Under the pieces are notes generated by a model. It was not told where the DNA came from. It worked only from the letters and a program-made list of their open reading frames with translations, and did not search any database. From the NCBI GenBank assembly GCA_018884035.1, contig JAHLFE010000013.1:1-60579 (forward strand): a stretch of DNA of 60,579 nucleotides. Direction: 5' to 3'. The translations under genes were made by a program, and so were the position numbers. Positions 18,717 through 28,442 of the stretch are shown here, piece by piece; within the stretch, counting starts at the first letter, position 1; each line of letters starts with the position of its first letter. Source of the stretch: Candidatus Anaerobiospirillum pullicola. Lineage in GTDB: Bacteria; Pseudomonadota; Gammaproteobacteria; Enterobacterales; Succinivibrionaceae.

Positions 18717-19411
18717 TGCTCGATTTCAAAGGCATCAATCAGTTTTACTCGCAATCACACATTCTCTGGGATGTGGATTTAACAGTACCTGAGGGCCAGT
18801 GCACGTGCATTATGGGCCGTAATGGCGAGGGCAAGACTACCCTCTTAAAGTGCCTCATGGGCTTGCTGCCTATAAAGTCCGGTAGCATCACCTTTAACGG
18901 TGAGGATATCTCCCGCCTCTCCCCTGAGCAGCGCGCCAAAAAGGGCTTGGGCTATGTGCCGCAGGGCCGCCAGATCTTTCCTCTACTCACGGTAGAGGAA
19001 AATTTGCGTATTTGCTTGCCGCTGCGTGCCTCAGGGGATCGTCATATCCCTGAGTTTATCTACGACTTCTTTCCTGTGCTCTACGAGATGCGCAAGCGTC
19101 GTGGTGGTGACTTATCAGGTGGCCAGCAACAACAGTTGGCTATTGGGCGGGCGCTGGTAGCTGATCCTAAGGTCTTAGTGTTAGATGAGCCGACTGAGGG
19201 TATCCAACCAAATATCGTGAGTGATATTGCAGCGGCGATTCGTAAGCTCAATGAGACCATGGGACTGACGGTGCTGTTGGTAGAGCAAAAGGTGCCATTT
19301 GCCCGTAAGGCGGCACAGAGCTTTGTGGTGATGGAGCGTGGTCATATTGTGGCCGGAGGCCCAATGAGCGCGCTCGATGATGACACCATTAAGCGCTACC
19401 TCTCGGTGTAG
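18716..19411 (+). CDS. urtE: Urea ABC transporter, ATP-binding protein UrtE
   Basis: The product is the second ATPase of the urea importer. Walker A is GRNGEGKTTLL near residue 35, the signature is LSGGQQQQLAIGRAL and Walker B is VLVLDEPTEGIQPN. The EGIQPN ending of Walker B is typical of UrtE. The 231-residue length is standard. Its ATG shares a base with the urtD stop (TAATG), giving translational coupling. It ends the urt part of the module; ureD follows after about 460 bp. Confidence 0.96.
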   Translation: MLDFKGINQFYSQSHILWDVDLTVPEGQCTCIMGRNGEGKTTLLKCLMGLLPIKSGSITFNGEDISRLSPEQRAKKGLGYVPQGRQIFPLLTVEENLRICLPLRASGDRHIPEFIYDFFPVLYEMRKRRGGDLSGGQQQQLAIGRALVADPKVLVLDEPTEGIQPNIVSDIAAAIRKLNETMGLTVLLVEQKVPFARKAAQSFVVMERGHIVAGGPMSALDDDTIKRYLSV

Positions 19412-19874
19412 AGGCAGATTCTCTTGGCATTAAGGCACCAGCGTGCTGCGTGCTTGATCTTGTATGGGGTACTGCCTGTAGGTTAATACCTTTGTAGTGA
19501 GGCTGCTGTTTACTGCTGTCATTGTGCTACGGCCGTGAGCGCGGCTCAAGCAGCGCCTTATCTCAAGATGATCATCAAGATAAAAAGAGCAAGCACACCT
19601 GCTAACCGTAAGGGGCGACTGACTTCAGAGATGATGGAGTTTAAGGTCAGCGTGTGTGTGCCCAACCTGAAGATAGGTTCAGTCTCGCCTGCACCCATTA
19701 TCTCGAGGTGTGGCAAGTACCAGCACGCAACCTTGTAGCCTTCACTTATGAGGTCACTCCTTCCTCAGTGTCAGCCCCAAAGGCTGATACCACTGGTAGT
19801 GGTAGTGCTTGCTCTGGTTTTCTGGCTGCCGCCAGCTCGCTTGTCTTTTTCTGGTCTTTGCTGTGGTTCCTGTT
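19412..19874. other. Gap between urtE and ureD
   Basis: No gene is supported. It contains a copy of the CTYGAGATAAGG motif (minus strand, about 19554-19568) and one copy of the 120-155 bp repeat family (19611-19765). The 22 codons just before my ureD start encode a hydrophobic stretch that does not suit cytosolic UreD. Confidence 0.5.
19611..19765 (+). repeat. Dispersed 120-155 bp repeat, copy 1
   Basis: The stretch contains GGGGCGACTGACTTCAGAG, then CAACCTGAAGATAGGTTCA, CTCGCCTGCACC, TTATCTCGAGGTGTGGCAAG and CAACCTTGTA, in this order. The same order recurs at 47843-47972 and, more degenerate, at 50224-50376. It is noncoding. Confidence 0.65.
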
Positions 19875-20867
19875 ATGTCCGTTGCGGCTATGCCTGATAT
19901 CTCCTCTCCTCTGGCTCCTGCAGCCACAGACATTACTTACGCTGCCAATGCTGCTGCCGCTACAGCCGCCACTCCTCAGTGGCGGGCACAGCTCAAATTA
20001 GAGTTTACGCCGGTAGCGGGACGCACTGCTCTGACCTCGTATGAGCAAGAGGGCCCCTTGCGGGTACAACAGCTCTTTTATCCCACGGCGCTTCAGCCAA
20101 GTGCCGCTGTCTCTGCCACAGCGCTAAACACGGTGGCTGAGGCGCATTGCTACGTCTTACACCCACCTGGGGGTATGGTTGGTGGTGATGCCCTCTATCA
20201 GCACATGCGTGCCGCCAAAGGAGCGCAAGTGGTGGTGACCACGCCTGCTGCGGGCAAGTTTTATCGCAGTAACAGCACGCAAATCCAGCAGGTGACGTTC
20301 TCTGTTGCAGAAAACAGCGCGCTCATGTATTTGCCGCAGGAAACCATTTTCTTTGCCTCGTGTCAGGCGAGATTGCATCAAGAGGTTGAAGTTGCACCCA
20401 CGGCCATCTTTATGGGCGCGGATATCTGCTGCTTTGGTCGCGTTGGCCGTGGTGAAGATTTTTCCACAGGATGGGTGCAGTCTACGCTGCGCCTTAGCCG
20501 TCAGGGGCAGCCACTTTTAAGTGAGATCCTGCGCGTCGGTAAGGGCTTTAATCCTCAAGCGTGGACGACGCTGCATGGTGCCTCCTGCCATGGGATGCTC
20601 TATGTGGTGCCGACTGTGGAGCAAGAGAGTTTGATGGCGGAGCTTACACCTAAGCTGCAAGAGCTGCGTTTGCCAGAGAGTAGGGGCGGTGCTGGTGCTG
20701 ATAGGTCTTGCCTGTATGGCTGCACTTATCGGCGCGGCGTGCTGACAGTGCGCTATTTAGGAGACAGGGTGGAGCAGGCAAGAGCCTTACTTCAGGAGGC
20801 ATTGACACTGATTTATCCGGCGTTACTGGGACGCCCATGGCAGGCCCCGCGTATTTGGCAGACCTAA
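19875..20867 (+). CDS. ureD: Urease accessory protein UreD
   Basis: The product is a cytosolic chaperone that binds apo-urease and, with UreF and UreG, prepares the active site for nickel. Recognisable UreD features are the N-terminal AQLKLEFTPVAGRTALT, the HPPGGMVGGDAL motif and TTPAAGKFYRS. The end, LIYPALLGRPWQAPRIWQT, is also typical. The start is uncertain: ATG 19875 or 19890 gives about 330 residues, still longer than the usual 260-290. An upstream TTG would add a hydrophobic segment that makes little sense for this protein. It precedes ureABC by about 530 bp. Confidence 0.9.
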   Translation: MSVAAMPDISSPLAPAATDITYAANAAAATAATPQWRAQLKLEFTPVAGRTALTSYEQEGPLRVQQLFYPTALQPSAAVSATALNTVAEAHCYVLHPPGGMVGGDALYQHMRAAKGAQVVVTTPAAGKFYRSNSTQIQQVTFSVAENSALMYLPQETIFFASCQARLHQEVEVAPTAIFMGADICCFGRVGRGEDFSTGWVQSTLRLSRQGQPLLSEILRVGKGFNPQAWTTLHGASCHGMLYVVPTVEQESLMAELTPKLQELRLPESRGGAGADRSCLYGCTYRRGVLTVRYLGDRVEQARALLQEALTLIYPALLGRPWQAPRIWQT

Positions 20868-21396
20868 TTTAAGTCACCGCAAGTGAATTTGTCGACAAAT
20901 GAGCCACTGACAGCTCTACTGAGCGCACTTGCTGGCGGAATATTAACCCACAATCAGTGTATTCGCCTACTACTTAGGGTACTTAGGGGTAGTTGGTTGC
21001 TACTCACCACAACTGTCATCGTGTCTTCTGCTCTGTTTCAGACGCTGGTAAGGCGAGATTACCACAGAGAGCTTGAACGTAATGGCAATGCCCCCAAGGT
21101 GGCACGTGAGCGCACAGGTTGTTAAGCCGCGCCCGATGACGCCACGCTAAACGTAGCCACTAACTTGAGCTTTATTGGGGAAAGGCAAGGAACGACTTGC
21201 TTAATAAATGACGGTATTTATGGCAATCATTAGTGCCTCACCTCAAGGTAAGCTCAGACTAACTTGCTCCCTTTATCTCGAGGTGTAGGTTGTTGCCAGC
21301 ACTCCACCATGCATCCGGCAGTTATTAGAGCACTCATTCCTAAGTGGCATCCGCCGTTAAGCCAGTTCAGACTGATTTCTTTTGTGAGGAGCACAT
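20868..21396. other. Gap between ureD and ureA
   Basis: No gene is supported. It holds a partial copy of the dispersed repeat around CTTTATCTCGAGGTGTAGG (about 21271-21290), preceded by the related CACCTCAAGGTAAGC. A ureA promoter may lie here, but I see no strong -35/-10 pair. Confidence 0.45.
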
Positions 21397-21717
21397 ATGG
21401 ATCTTCTACCACGGGAAAAAGACAAGCTCTTGCTGGTCACAGCAGGCATGTTAGCCGAGCGTCGCAAAAATCGCGGCCTCAAGCTCAACTACCCTGAGGC
21501 CGTAGCCTACATTTCCTTTTACCTCTTAGAGGCCGCTCGCGACGGTAAAAGCGTGGCTGAACTGATGAGTTACGGCCGCACCCTCTTAACGCGCGCTGAT
21601 GTGATGGATGGCATCCCCGAGATGCTGCATGAAGTGCAAATTGAGGCCACTTTTCCCGATGGCACCAAATTAGTCACGGTGCACGATCCTATTGTCTTGG
21701 AGGGGCCACAATCATGA
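21397..21717 (+). CDS. ureA: Urease gamma subunit
   Basis: The product is the small gamma subunit of the nickel urease, needed for the (abc)3 assembly. At 106 residues it is near the family's usual 100. It shows [18 protein letters not shown] at the N-terminus, [14 protein letters not shown] in the middle and [18 protein letters not shown] near residue 62. GAGGAG lies about 5 nt before the ATG. Its stop overlaps the start of ureB (ATGA). Confidence 0.97.
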   Translation: MDLLPREKDKLLLVTAGMLAERRKNRGLKLNYPEAVAYISFYLLEAARDGKSVAELMSYGRTLLTRADVMDGIPEMLHEVQIEATFPDGTKLVTVHDPIVLEGPQS

Positions 21718-22058
21718 TTCCTGGCGAGTACATTCTGCGTCACGAAGACATCGTGCTTAACGCCGATCGTAAGGAGATTAGCCTTGAGGTCACCAACACT
21801 GGCGACCGTCCGGTGCAGGTGGGCTCTCACTACCACTTCTATGAGGTTAATCCCGCCTTGAGCTTTGAGCGGCAGCAAGCTTACGGCATGCGCCTCGATA
21901 TCCCCTCAGGCACGGCGGTGCGCTTTGAGCCAGGGATGACGCGCACCGTTAAGCTCATTCCTTACAGTGGCCAGCGCTTTGTGATGGGCTTTAGAGGCCA
22001 AGTGCAAGGCTTACTCGATGCCAAAGAACTTAAAGAGGCCCACAGAGGAGAGCACTGA
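21714..22058 (+). CDS. ureB: Urease beta subunit
   Basis: The product is the beta subunit of urease, which packs against the catalytic chain. The 114 residues show the family pattern: [18 protein letters not shown] at the start, [19 protein letters not shown] near residue 30, and [17 protein letters not shown]. The start overlaps ureA and the stop overlaps ureC, each by a few bases, so the three are translated together. Confidence 0.97.
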   Translation: MIPGEYILRHEDIVLNADRKEISLEVTNTGDRPVQVGSHYHFYEVNPALSFERQQAYGMRLDIPSGTAVRFEPGMTRTVKLIPYSGQRFVMGFRGQVQGLLDAKELKEAHRGEH

Positions 22059-23773
22059 TGCAGACTATTTCGCGGGCTCAATACGCCGAGCTCTACGGCC
22101 CAACCGTGGGCGATAAGATTCGCTTAGCCGATACCGACCTCATTATCGAAATTGATCACGACGCCACCGTCTATGGTGAGGAAGTGGCCTTTGGTGGAGG
22201 TAAGACCATTCGTGATGGCATGGGCCAAAGCCAAGCGCTGGCTGAAATCAGCATGGATACGGTGATCACCAACGCCGTGGTGCTGGATGCAGCAGGCATC
22301 TTTAAGTGCGACATCGGCATCAAGAACGGTCGTATTGCCGCCTTAGGTAAGGCGGGTAACCCCCAAGTGCAGCCCCATGTCACCATGATCATTGGCCCCA
22401 GCACCGAGATCATTGCCGGTGAGGGCTTAATCGTGACCGCTGGTGCCATTGACTCCCACGTGCACCTGATTTCGCCACAACAGGCGGCAGAAGCCCTGTG
22501 CTCGGGTGTTACTACCCTAATTGGCGGTGGTACTGGCCCTGCGACGGGTACCAATGCCACCACCTGTACTCCAGGCCCATGGTACTTAGAGCAAATGATG
22601 CTCGCTTGTGAGCATCTGCCAGTTAACATTGGCTTTTTAGGTAAGGGCAATAGTGCGGCACCGGCGGCTTTAGCCGAGCAAATTGAGGCAGGCGCTTGTG
22701 GCTTAAAGCTGCATGAGGATTGGGGCTCGACGCCTGCGGCGATTAGCTGCTGCTTAGAAGTAGCTGACCAATATGATGTGCAGGTGGCAATTCACACTGA
22801 CACGCTCAATGAAGCGGGCTTTGTGGAGAGTACGATTGAGGCATTTGGCGGGCGCACCATCCACACCTACCACACTGAAGGAGCCGGTGGCGGCCACGCG
22901 CCGGACATCATTAAGGCCTGCAGCCTGCCTTTTGTGCTGCCATCGTCTACCAATCCAACACGTCCTTACACCGTTAACACCATTGACGAACACTTGGACA
23001 TGTTGATGGTGTGCCACCACTTAAATCCACGCTTGCCGGAGGATGTGGCCTTTGCTGATTCGCGTATCCGTAAAGAGACCATTGCCGCTGAGGATATCTT
23101 GCAGGATATGGGGGCCTTATCCATGATCTCCTCAGATTCACAGGCGATGGGCCGTGTAGGTGAGGTCATTACTCGCACGTGGCAAACCGCACACAAGATG
23201 AAGGTGCAACGTGGGGCCTTACCTGAGGATGCGGGTAAGGGTAACGACAACATCCGTGCGCGGCGCTACATTGCTAAGGTCACCATTAATCCTGCTATTA
23301 CCCACGGTTTAAGCCGTGAGATTGGCTCGGTGACGGTGGGCAAGCTGGCTGACTTAGTTTTGTGGCGTCCGGCGTTCTTTGGGGTGAAGCCATCTATGGT
23401 GATTAAGGGTGGCATCATTACCTCGGCTTTAATGGGCGATATTAATGCCTCGATTCCAACGCCACAGCCGGTGTATGCCCGCCCTATGTTTGGTGCTATG
23501 GGCTTAGCGCCAGCCTACAACAGCTGCACTTTTGTATCGCAGGCTTTCCTTGATAAGGGAGGTAAGGAGCACCTGCAGGGCTTAGGCTCTCATCGTACCT
23601 TAGTGCCGGTGCAGGGCACGCGCAACCTCTTTAAGACCAACATGGTGCTCAATGACGCCATGCCGCAGATTGAGGTGGATCCTGAGACCTACGAGGTGCG
23701 GGCCAATGGTGAGCTCTTAACGTGCGAGCCTGCTCAGGAGCTGCCACTGGCGCAGCGCTACTTTCTGTTTTAA
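22058..23773 (+). CDS. ureC: Urease alpha (catalytic) subunit
   Basis: The product hydrolyses urea to ammonia and carbamate at a two-nickel centre. All key residues are present at the classical positions: His134 and His136 (DSHVHL), the carbamylated Lys217 (GLKLHEDWG), the mobile-flap His320 (VCHHLNPR) and Asp360 ([12 protein letters not shown]). The 571-residue length is standard. It overlaps ureB by one base. Downstream, where ureE would usually follow closely, about 700 bp with two repeat elements intervene. Confidence 0.98.
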   Translation: MQTISRAQYAELYGPTVGDKIRLADTDLIIEIDHDATVYGEEVAFGGGKTIRDGMGQSQALAEISMDTVITNAVVLDAAGIFKCDIGIKNGRIAALGKAGNPQVQPHVTMIIGPSTEIIAGEGLIVTAGAIDSHVHLISPQQAAEALCSGVTTLIGGGTGPATGTNATTCTPGPWYLEQMMLACEHLPVNIGFLGKGNSAAPAALAEQIEAGACGLKLHEDWGSTPAAISCCLEVADQYDVQVAIHTDTLNEAGFVESTIEAFGGRTIHTYHTEGAGGGHAPDIIKACSLPFVLPSSTNPTRPYTVNTIDEHLDMLMVCHHLNPRLPEDVAFADSRIRKETIAAEDILQDMGALSMISSDSQAMGRVGEVITRTWQTAHKMKVQRGALPEDAGKGNDNIRARRYIAKVTINPAITHGLSREIGSVTVGKLADLVLWRPAFFGVKPSMVIKGGIITSALMGDINASIPTPQPVYARPMFGAMGLAPAYNSCTFVSQAFLDKGGKEHLQGLGSHRTLVPVQGTRNLFKTNMVLNDAMPQIEVDPETYEVRANGELLTCEPAQELPLAQRYFLF

Positions 23774-23805
23774 GCAGGGTAGGGTGGTAACTTTTAGTAG
23801 GGATT

Positions 23806-24043
23806 ACCAAAAGTTCTGACCCTCTATGAGGTAGAGGTGATTATCACCACAACACCCTCGAGATAAGGTGCATTTACCAGCCTCTTAGCAGGTGCCTAAG
23901 CAACGATTAGCTGGCTATCTGTCAAAGCATAAGTGCCTCTGAAGTAGGGTCATCTTTAGCGTGTTTATCGCACGAGAGATGGGGTGCTGTAACCCTGCTC
24001 ATGGATGGGTATAGCACCATAAAAGAGGGTGAGAACTTATGGT
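23806..24043. mobile_element. Palindrome-ended element U1 between ureC and ureE
   Basis: Nineteen-base inverted ends, ACCAAAAGTTCTGACCCTC at 23806-23824 and its near-complement at 24025-24043, enclose a noncoding body with CCCTCGAGATAAGGTGC and AGGTGCCTAAGCA. A second copy, U2, follows 76 bp later in the same orientation. Confidence 0.65.
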
Positions 24044-24119
24044 GAAACTTACTAGTAAGTGTCATCACATTTAAGCTGATGTTGTCCGTTAAGGAGCCCA
24101 CACTTTTGTAGTGATAATT

Positions 24120-24347
24120 ACCAAAAGTTCTGACCCTCTATGAGGTGGGGGTGTTTTCTCCCACCATACCCTCGAGATAAGGTGCCTTTGCGGGCTCTTT
24201 AGTAGGTGCCTAAGCAGCACTCAAATGGCTGCCCGCCATGGTATAGGTGCTGCCAATTTAGGGTCACCTTTAGGCAAGAGGGGCGTTACAGGACACCTTG
24301 CTCAGTGCCCTGCTTAGCCCCCTAAAAAGAGGGTGAGAACTTTTGGT
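24120..24347. mobile_element. Palindrome-ended element U2 between ureC and ureE
   Basis: It has the same inverted ends as U1 (24120-24138 and 24329-24347) and a body sharing CCCTCGAGATAAGGTGC, TTTAGTAGGTGCCTAAGCA and TAGGGTCA with U1. The two bodies have diverged, so the duplication is not recent. No transposase is encoded. Confidence 0.65.
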
Positions 24348-24483
24348 GAGATACACTTGCGCGCTTGCAGTCTTGTTTTGCTTTTACTTTTGCTTTTGCA
24401 CTCGTTACCCATTAGCACCATTCACTAATTCTTAACCTGAACTCATAAGCTCAGCAACCGCTCACGGCAGGAGACCCTCTAAG

Positions 24484-25008
24484 GTGATGCTCACTTTTTC
24501 TCAGTTCCTCGGCCAAGTGCCACCGCAAGGTGATGCCGCCAACGTTTTTCTTAATGCGCATCAGCGTTCTGTGTGCCGTCAGGCCGTAGAGCTTTCTGAT
24601 GGGCAGGTTGCAGGCCTCATGCTGCCACGGGGTACAGTGCTCCATGAGGGGGATGTGCTGGCAACCAGCAATGGTGAGCAGGTTGTGGTGCATTGCGCTT
24701 TAGAAGAGCTGATTGAGGCAACCGCTCCTAATGTCTTTTGCTGGGGGCAGGCCTGCTACCACTTAGGTAACCGTCATTTGCCATTGGAGCTCGAGCTGGG
24801 CAAGGTGCGCTTTTTACCTGATCCCGTGATCGAGGAACTGTGCCACAAGTTAGGTTTGACCACACGCACTGTGCACATGCCATTTCGCCCTGAAGCAGGG
24901 GCTTACGCCAGTCACAGCCATAACCACGGCCATAGCCACGATCACGATCATGCTCATGACCACGCCCCTGAGCACAGCCACGGGTATGTCCATCACCATG
25001 GTTCATAG
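24484..25008 (+). CDS. ureE: Urease accessory protein UreE, probable frameshift in the His tail
   Basis: The product is the nickel-binding metallochaperone that hands nickel to the UreDFG-urease complex. It has the N-terminal UreE domain (GLMLPRGTVLHEGDVLATSNG near residue 43; split here as GLMLPRGTVLHEGD and VLATSNG), the VHMPFRPEAGAY segment, and a histidine-rich tail (about residues 143-172). The tail ends at TAG 25006. The next frame continues with VHRHDHDHDHGAAEPA and a further 17 residues to TAA 25100, which looks like the true end of the tail after a one-base shift near 25000. I use GTG 24484 (AGGAG 10 nt upstream); ATG 24487 is possible. Confidence 0.9.
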   Translation: MMLTFSQFLGQVPPQGDAANVFLNAHQRSVCRQAVELSDGQVAGLMLPRGTVLHEGDVLATSNGEQVVVHCALEELIEATAPNVFCWGQACYHLGNRHLPLELELGKVRFLPDPVIEELCHKLGLTTRTVHMPFRPEAGAYASHSHNHGHSHDHDHAHDHAPEHSHGYVHHHGS

Positions 25009-25130
25009 GCATGATCATGATCACGACCATGGAGCGGCAGAGCCAGCTGCTATTACCGAGATTGTGGCAGCTTCCTCAGCCACGGAGCCGGTGCGCTTGT
25101 AAGTCAGTAGGTAGGCTTGAGGTTAGGGTT

Positions 25131-25994
25131 ATGGATACGGCTTTAACGGTAGATAACAGCACCACAGCTGTAGCTGGAAACAGCGTTGCAGAGCTGCTGT
25201 GGCCTGCAACCTCGCCACAGCTTTTAAGTTTGCTGTGGCTGAGCTCCCCCACTCTGCCTACAGGTGCTTTTGCCTTTTCTCAAGGACTAGAGTACTGCTT
25301 TAGTGCAGGGATCATTACCACTGCTGCAGATTTACAAGCGTATTTGGCAGATGAGCTCAATCTAGTGTGGCCTTATTGGGACTTACCACTGCTAAAGCGT
25401 ATGTATGAGACGTTGGCCATGGTGCCTGCTACACAAGTTTCTGCGACGCACTGGCAAGAGTGCCAGCGACTCAATGAGCTCTTACTCTCAGGTCGAGAGA
25501 GCAAAGAGCTGTTGCAAGAGGAGCTCTCGGTGGGCAATGCCTTAAAGCGTCTTTTGCTGCACCTTAAGGTCTTACCTGAGGTTATCAGTAATGAGCTGCA
25601 AGCTTATAGCAGCTGTGGTGCAGTGCTTGGCTGGGCGCTTTTTGCGGCCTTTATGCCGCAGCAGATAGTCAGTAGCCTACCGCCGCTGGTAGAAGTGCAG
25701 CGTGCTGCTGTGCCGCCTCGTGCGGCGCAGGAGTCAGTGGCTGGAAACAGCGTAGCGCTATTGCAATCTTATACCTTTGCCTTAGTGCAGGGCGCGATCT
25801 GCACTGCCTGTAAGGCCATGCCTTTAGGTCAAAACGCCGGACAAGAAGTGCTCTTACACTTGCTGCCTTTGCTACCGCCAGCGATTACTACGGCGCTGCA
25901 TGTAACTGATGAGGACATGGGCTGTGCTCTGCCACTTACGGCTATTGCCAGCGCCTGTCACGAGACGCAGTATGCGCGTATTTTCCGCAGTTAG
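25131..25994 (+). CDS. ureF: Urease accessory protein UreF
   Basis: The product is an all-helical accessory protein that joins UreD and UreG on the apo-urease and acts in GTP-dependent nickel insertion. The diagnostic motif LPTGAFAFSQGLE is near residue 42. The 287-residue length exceeds the usual 220-240 because of a short N-terminal lead and an insertion rich in Ala, Val and Pro (about residues 195-215). ATG 25131 has GAGGTTAGGG ahead and matches family starts after a short lead. A longer open frame to the left is a shadow of the ureE tail. Confidence 0.92.
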   Translation: MDTALTVDNSTTAVAGNSVAELLWPATSPQLLSLLWLSSPTLPTGAFAFSQGLEYCFSAGIITTAADLQAYLADELNLVWPYWDLPLLKRMYETLAMVPATQVSATHWQECQRLNELLLSGRESKELLQEELSVGNALKRLLLHLKVLPEVISNELQAYSSCGAVLGWALFAAFMPQQIVSSLPPLVEVQRAAVPPRAAQESVAGNSVALLQSYTFALVQGAICTACKAMPLGQNAGQEVLLHLLPLLPPAITTALHVTDEDMGCALPLTAIASACHETQYARIFRS

Positions 25995-26018
25995 TTAGTT
26001 AGTTAGTTAGTTAGTTAG
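25991..26018. repeat. TTAG tetranucleotide repeat at the end of ureF
   Basis: Seven TTAG units start at the ureF stop codon (the TAG of the first unit). It is a slippage-prone tract just outside the coding sequence, so length changes would not affect UreF. Confidence 0.85.
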
Positions 26019-26051
26019 GAACGTAACAACTATTAACTACCAAAATTTTTC

Positions 26052-26196
26052 TCGGCTCGGATCGGCTCATAGTGTGATGGGGAAAGCACCATCACTACCA
26101 TCAAGGATGGTCACACCAAACGCCATAACACCTAGCAAAAGCTTGATTGCATTGTTACTACTGCGCTTTGGTATCCACCAACTCTGAAGCGAGCCA
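26052..26196 (-). mobile_element. MITE-like repeat, copy B, between ureF and ureG
   Basis: The right end, TATCCACCAACTCTGAAGCG followed by AGCC, and the internal segments GGATGGTCACACCAAACGCC and GCTTGATTGC match copy A in the same orientation. Outer flanking inverted sequences (TTAACTACCAAAA at about 26032 and its imperfect complement near 26201) suggest a longer palindrome. It lengthens the ureF-ureG gap to 300 bp. Confidence 0.65.
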
Positions 26197-26294
26197 AAAA
26201 CTGGTAGTTATTAGTTAATAGGTTCCTTAAGGGCACCAGCGCAGCTGAGCACAGAGTACAAAACGGTAAGAGAGAAAAAGAGGACATCACAATT

Positions 26295-26915
26295 ATGGCG
26301 ACGGCTGATTGCTTGCGAGTGGGCATTAGTGGCCCTGTTGGCTCAGGTAAAACAGCACTGCTATTAAACCTCTGCCAAGCGATGCGCCACCACTACGAGG
26401 TGGCTGCAATCACCAATGATATCTACACCAAAGAAGATGCCGAGTTCCTGCTGCGTCATGAGGCCTTAGACGCTGACCGCATTATTGGTGTGGAGACTGG
26501 TGGCTGCCCCCATACTGCCATTCGTGAAGATGCATCGATGAACTTAGAGGCGATTGAGGTCTTACATCAGCGCCATCCGCATCTGGATGTGATCTTCATT
26601 GAGAGCGGCGGCGATAACTTAGCTGCTACCTTTAGCCCCGAGTTAGCTGACCTCACCATCTACGTGATCGATGTGGCTGAGGGCGATAAGATTCCCCGTA
26701 AGGGCGGCCCAGGTATTACGCGCTCTGATCTTTTAGTGATTAACAAGATCGACTTAGCACCGTATGTTCATGCCTCGTTAGAGGTGATGGAGCGTGATGC
26801 GAAGAAGATGCGCGGGGAGAGAGCATTTGTCTTTGCCAACATGCTCACCAAAGAAGGCTTAGACACGGTGATCTCTTTTATTAAGACCAAAGGTTTACTG
26901 CCAGAGCGGGGGTAA
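26295..26915 (+). CDS. ureG: Urease accessory GTPase UreG
   Basis: The product is a SIMIBI-class GTPase that carries nickel and drives its insertion into urease with UreD and UreF. The P-loop [11 protein letters not shown] begins near residue 14, the nickel-binding CPH motif is in [14 protein letters not shown] near residue 70, and the nucleotide-base motif is [11 protein letters not shown]. The 206-residue length is standard. It closes the urease cluster, separated from ureF by copy B of the MITE-like repeat. It therefore may need its own promoter or read-through. Confidence 0.97.
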   Translation: MATADCLRVGISGPVGSGKTALLLNLCQAMRHHYEVAAITNDIYTKEDAEFLLRHEALDADRIIGVETGGCPHTAIREDASMNLEAIEVLHQRHPHLDVIFIESGGDNLAATFSPELADLTIYVIDVAEGDKIPRKGGPGITRSDLLVINKIDLAPYVHASLEVMERDAKKMRGERAFVFANMLTKEGLDTVISFIKTKGLLPERG

Positions 26916-27194
26916 AGAGTGCCACGGGGGTAGCGGCTGCATATCCTTTCCTCAAGTCACATGCTGCTACCTTCGCTGGCTTTGCTGGTTTTTTGGGACA
27001 CGCAAAGGGGCAGGGATGAGGTCATTTGATGGTGCTGTGGTCACACCACCAGCCCACGCAGTGTAACTGACGAGGCCTGAGCACATACAGGCTAGGCATT
27101 ACAAGGCACTTATGGGTAAGAATAGCGCGACAAAAAGGGCGTAAAGAAGCTTTGCAGCAAGATCAGAAAGAAGAGGGAAAGAAGAGAAGTGAAG
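26916..27194. other. Gap between ureG and the tRNA gene
   Basis: I see no gene, strong terminator or repeat family member here. Confidence 0.4.
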
Positions 27195-27270
27195 TGGTGC
27201 TGGATACAAGAATCGAACTTGCGACCTTTTGATTACGAATCAACTGCTCTACCGACTGAGCTAATCCAGC
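27195..27270 (-). tRNA. tRNA-Thr (anticodon CGU)
   Basis: Read on the minus strand this is a 76-nt cloverleaf including an encoded CCA. The acceptor GCTGGAT pairs with ATCCAGC and the discriminator base is A. The D arm reads AGCTCAGTCGGTAGAGC, the anticodon loop TTCGTAA gives anticodon CGT, and the T arm has GTTCGATTC. The pattern closely follows enterobacterial threonine tRNA(CGU), including the mismatch at the base of the anticodon stem. It lies downstream of, and in the same orientation as, the four RNA units at 27612-29010. Confidence 0.93.
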
Positions 27271-27611
27271 ACATAGATGCGGCCACACTAAGCTGATATT
27301 AGTGCGGGTTTGACGCTGTGGTGTTTGCCCCTGAGCATCGAACGGCGGCTATTGTAGCAGAATGAATTAGGAGCGTAAAGCTTTTTGTGAAAAATATCAC
27401 AAAAGTCTGTTTTTGCTGATAAATAAGCCGTTTACGTAGTTGTAAGAGGGGTAAAAGCAGAGGTAGTAAGAGTTTTGGGGATCTGTTAGGGCAGGTGCTG
27501 ATGGTTGTGGGGGAAAGATCGTGAGTATAGCGGCGGGGCAGCTCTCTGTGAGAGAAAGCTGGAGAGGCGTAGGCTCTCGCTGCCGTGGCAGGTAGAATAA
27601 AGGAAGGGAGA
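27271..27611. other. Gap between RNA unit R1 and the tRNA gene
   Basis: No gene is supported. On the minus strand this would be the region between the end of R1 and the tRNA and could contain the tRNA promoter. Minus-strand open frames here extend from the R1 RNA and are not convincing. Confidence 0.4.
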
Positions 27612-27785
27612 AGCTTACACGGGAGCTTACTTATGGGTACTGGCGTCCCTAAGAGCAAGGCCCGAGCTTTCAACATTGCCAGCATGAATTTGTACCAGCT
27701 ATTTACATCTAGTCCACACTGTGGACATCTAGTAAATAGCGAAGTCGCGGCGTAATACCCCCTGCACTCGGTAGCGCAGGCATTC
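27612..27785 (-). ncRNA. Structured RNA unit R1 (unrecognised family)
   Basis: On the minus strand an extended -10 box TGCTAGAAT (27788-27796) is followed after 5 nt by the 5' hairpin CCTGC-loop-GCAGG. Next comes a long palindrome, GCTATTTAC...GTAAATAGC, at 27698-27740. The conserved 3' domain starts at GCTGGC, and its stem-loop presents GCCAG in the loop, able to form a pseudoknot with GCTGGC. A short open frame beginning ATGCTGGCAATG overlaps the 3' domain but is not kept in all copies. The boundaries are estimates from the promoter and the last stem. Confidence 0.6.
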
Positions 27786-28021
27786 TTATTCTAGCACGTT
27801 TAATTAGAGGCTGCGCAAGTACGTAACGTTGGTGGTTAAGAGAGGGTTAAGGGGCATACTGCTCAGGCTAAATGTTGCAGTGCAGGCAGTTGCTGTTGCT
27901 GTGAAAAGCTGTGATCTCTGATGTGTGATGGAGGGTCACAGAGGAAAATAGGGGAAAGCGGGCCGCTAGGCGCTGTGTGTGGAAAATGAAGAGGCAGGAA
28001 AGAACTAAAGAAAGGCGTGAT

Positions 28022-28231
28022 AAGCGCTTACGCGGGGCCTCACTTATGGGTACTGGCATCCCTAAGAGCAAGGCCCGAGTACTAAACAACGCCAGCATTG
28101 TACTTGTACAAGTACTGTGTTTTTTTTTTTTTTATAACACACAGAAAGCCGCAGGCTTAAGCGCGAAAGGCCGTCGCCTTGAGCGCTTGATGTGGTCATG
28201 ATACCCCCTGCACTCGGTAGCGCAGGCAGTA
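28022..28231 (-). ncRNA. Structured RNA unit R2 (unrecognised family)
   Basis: An extended -10 box TGATATAAT (28234-28242, minus strand) lies 5 nt before the start. The 5' hairpin is almost identical to that of R1. The variable middle holds CTTGTACAAG and CTGTGT...ACACAG around a run of 14 T (plus strand). The 3' domain has GCTGGC, stem GGGCCT with AGGCCC, inner GGG with CCC and loop GCCAG. The unit and its downstream flank repeat 421 bp to the right as R3. Confidence 0.6.
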
Positions 28232-28442
28232 CCATTATATCACGCTTATTTAGAGGCTGTGCAAGTGCGTAACTGTGGTGCTAAGGGGAAAAGTGCGCAT
28301 GCTAAAGGTGGCAGCGTCGGCCTTGCAGAGTGGCTCTACTGAGAAGAACAATGGAAACCAAGAGGGAAACAGAGGAAAGCAGGCAGCAAGGTGCTGTGTG
28401 TGGAAAATGAAGAGGCAGGAAAGAACTAAAGAAAAGCGAGAA

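Noticed and set aside
19809-19874. A signal peptide on UreD from an upstream TTG start
   Set aside because: UreD works in the cytosol; the hydrophobic stretch has no ribosome binding site and the UreD homology begins well downstream.
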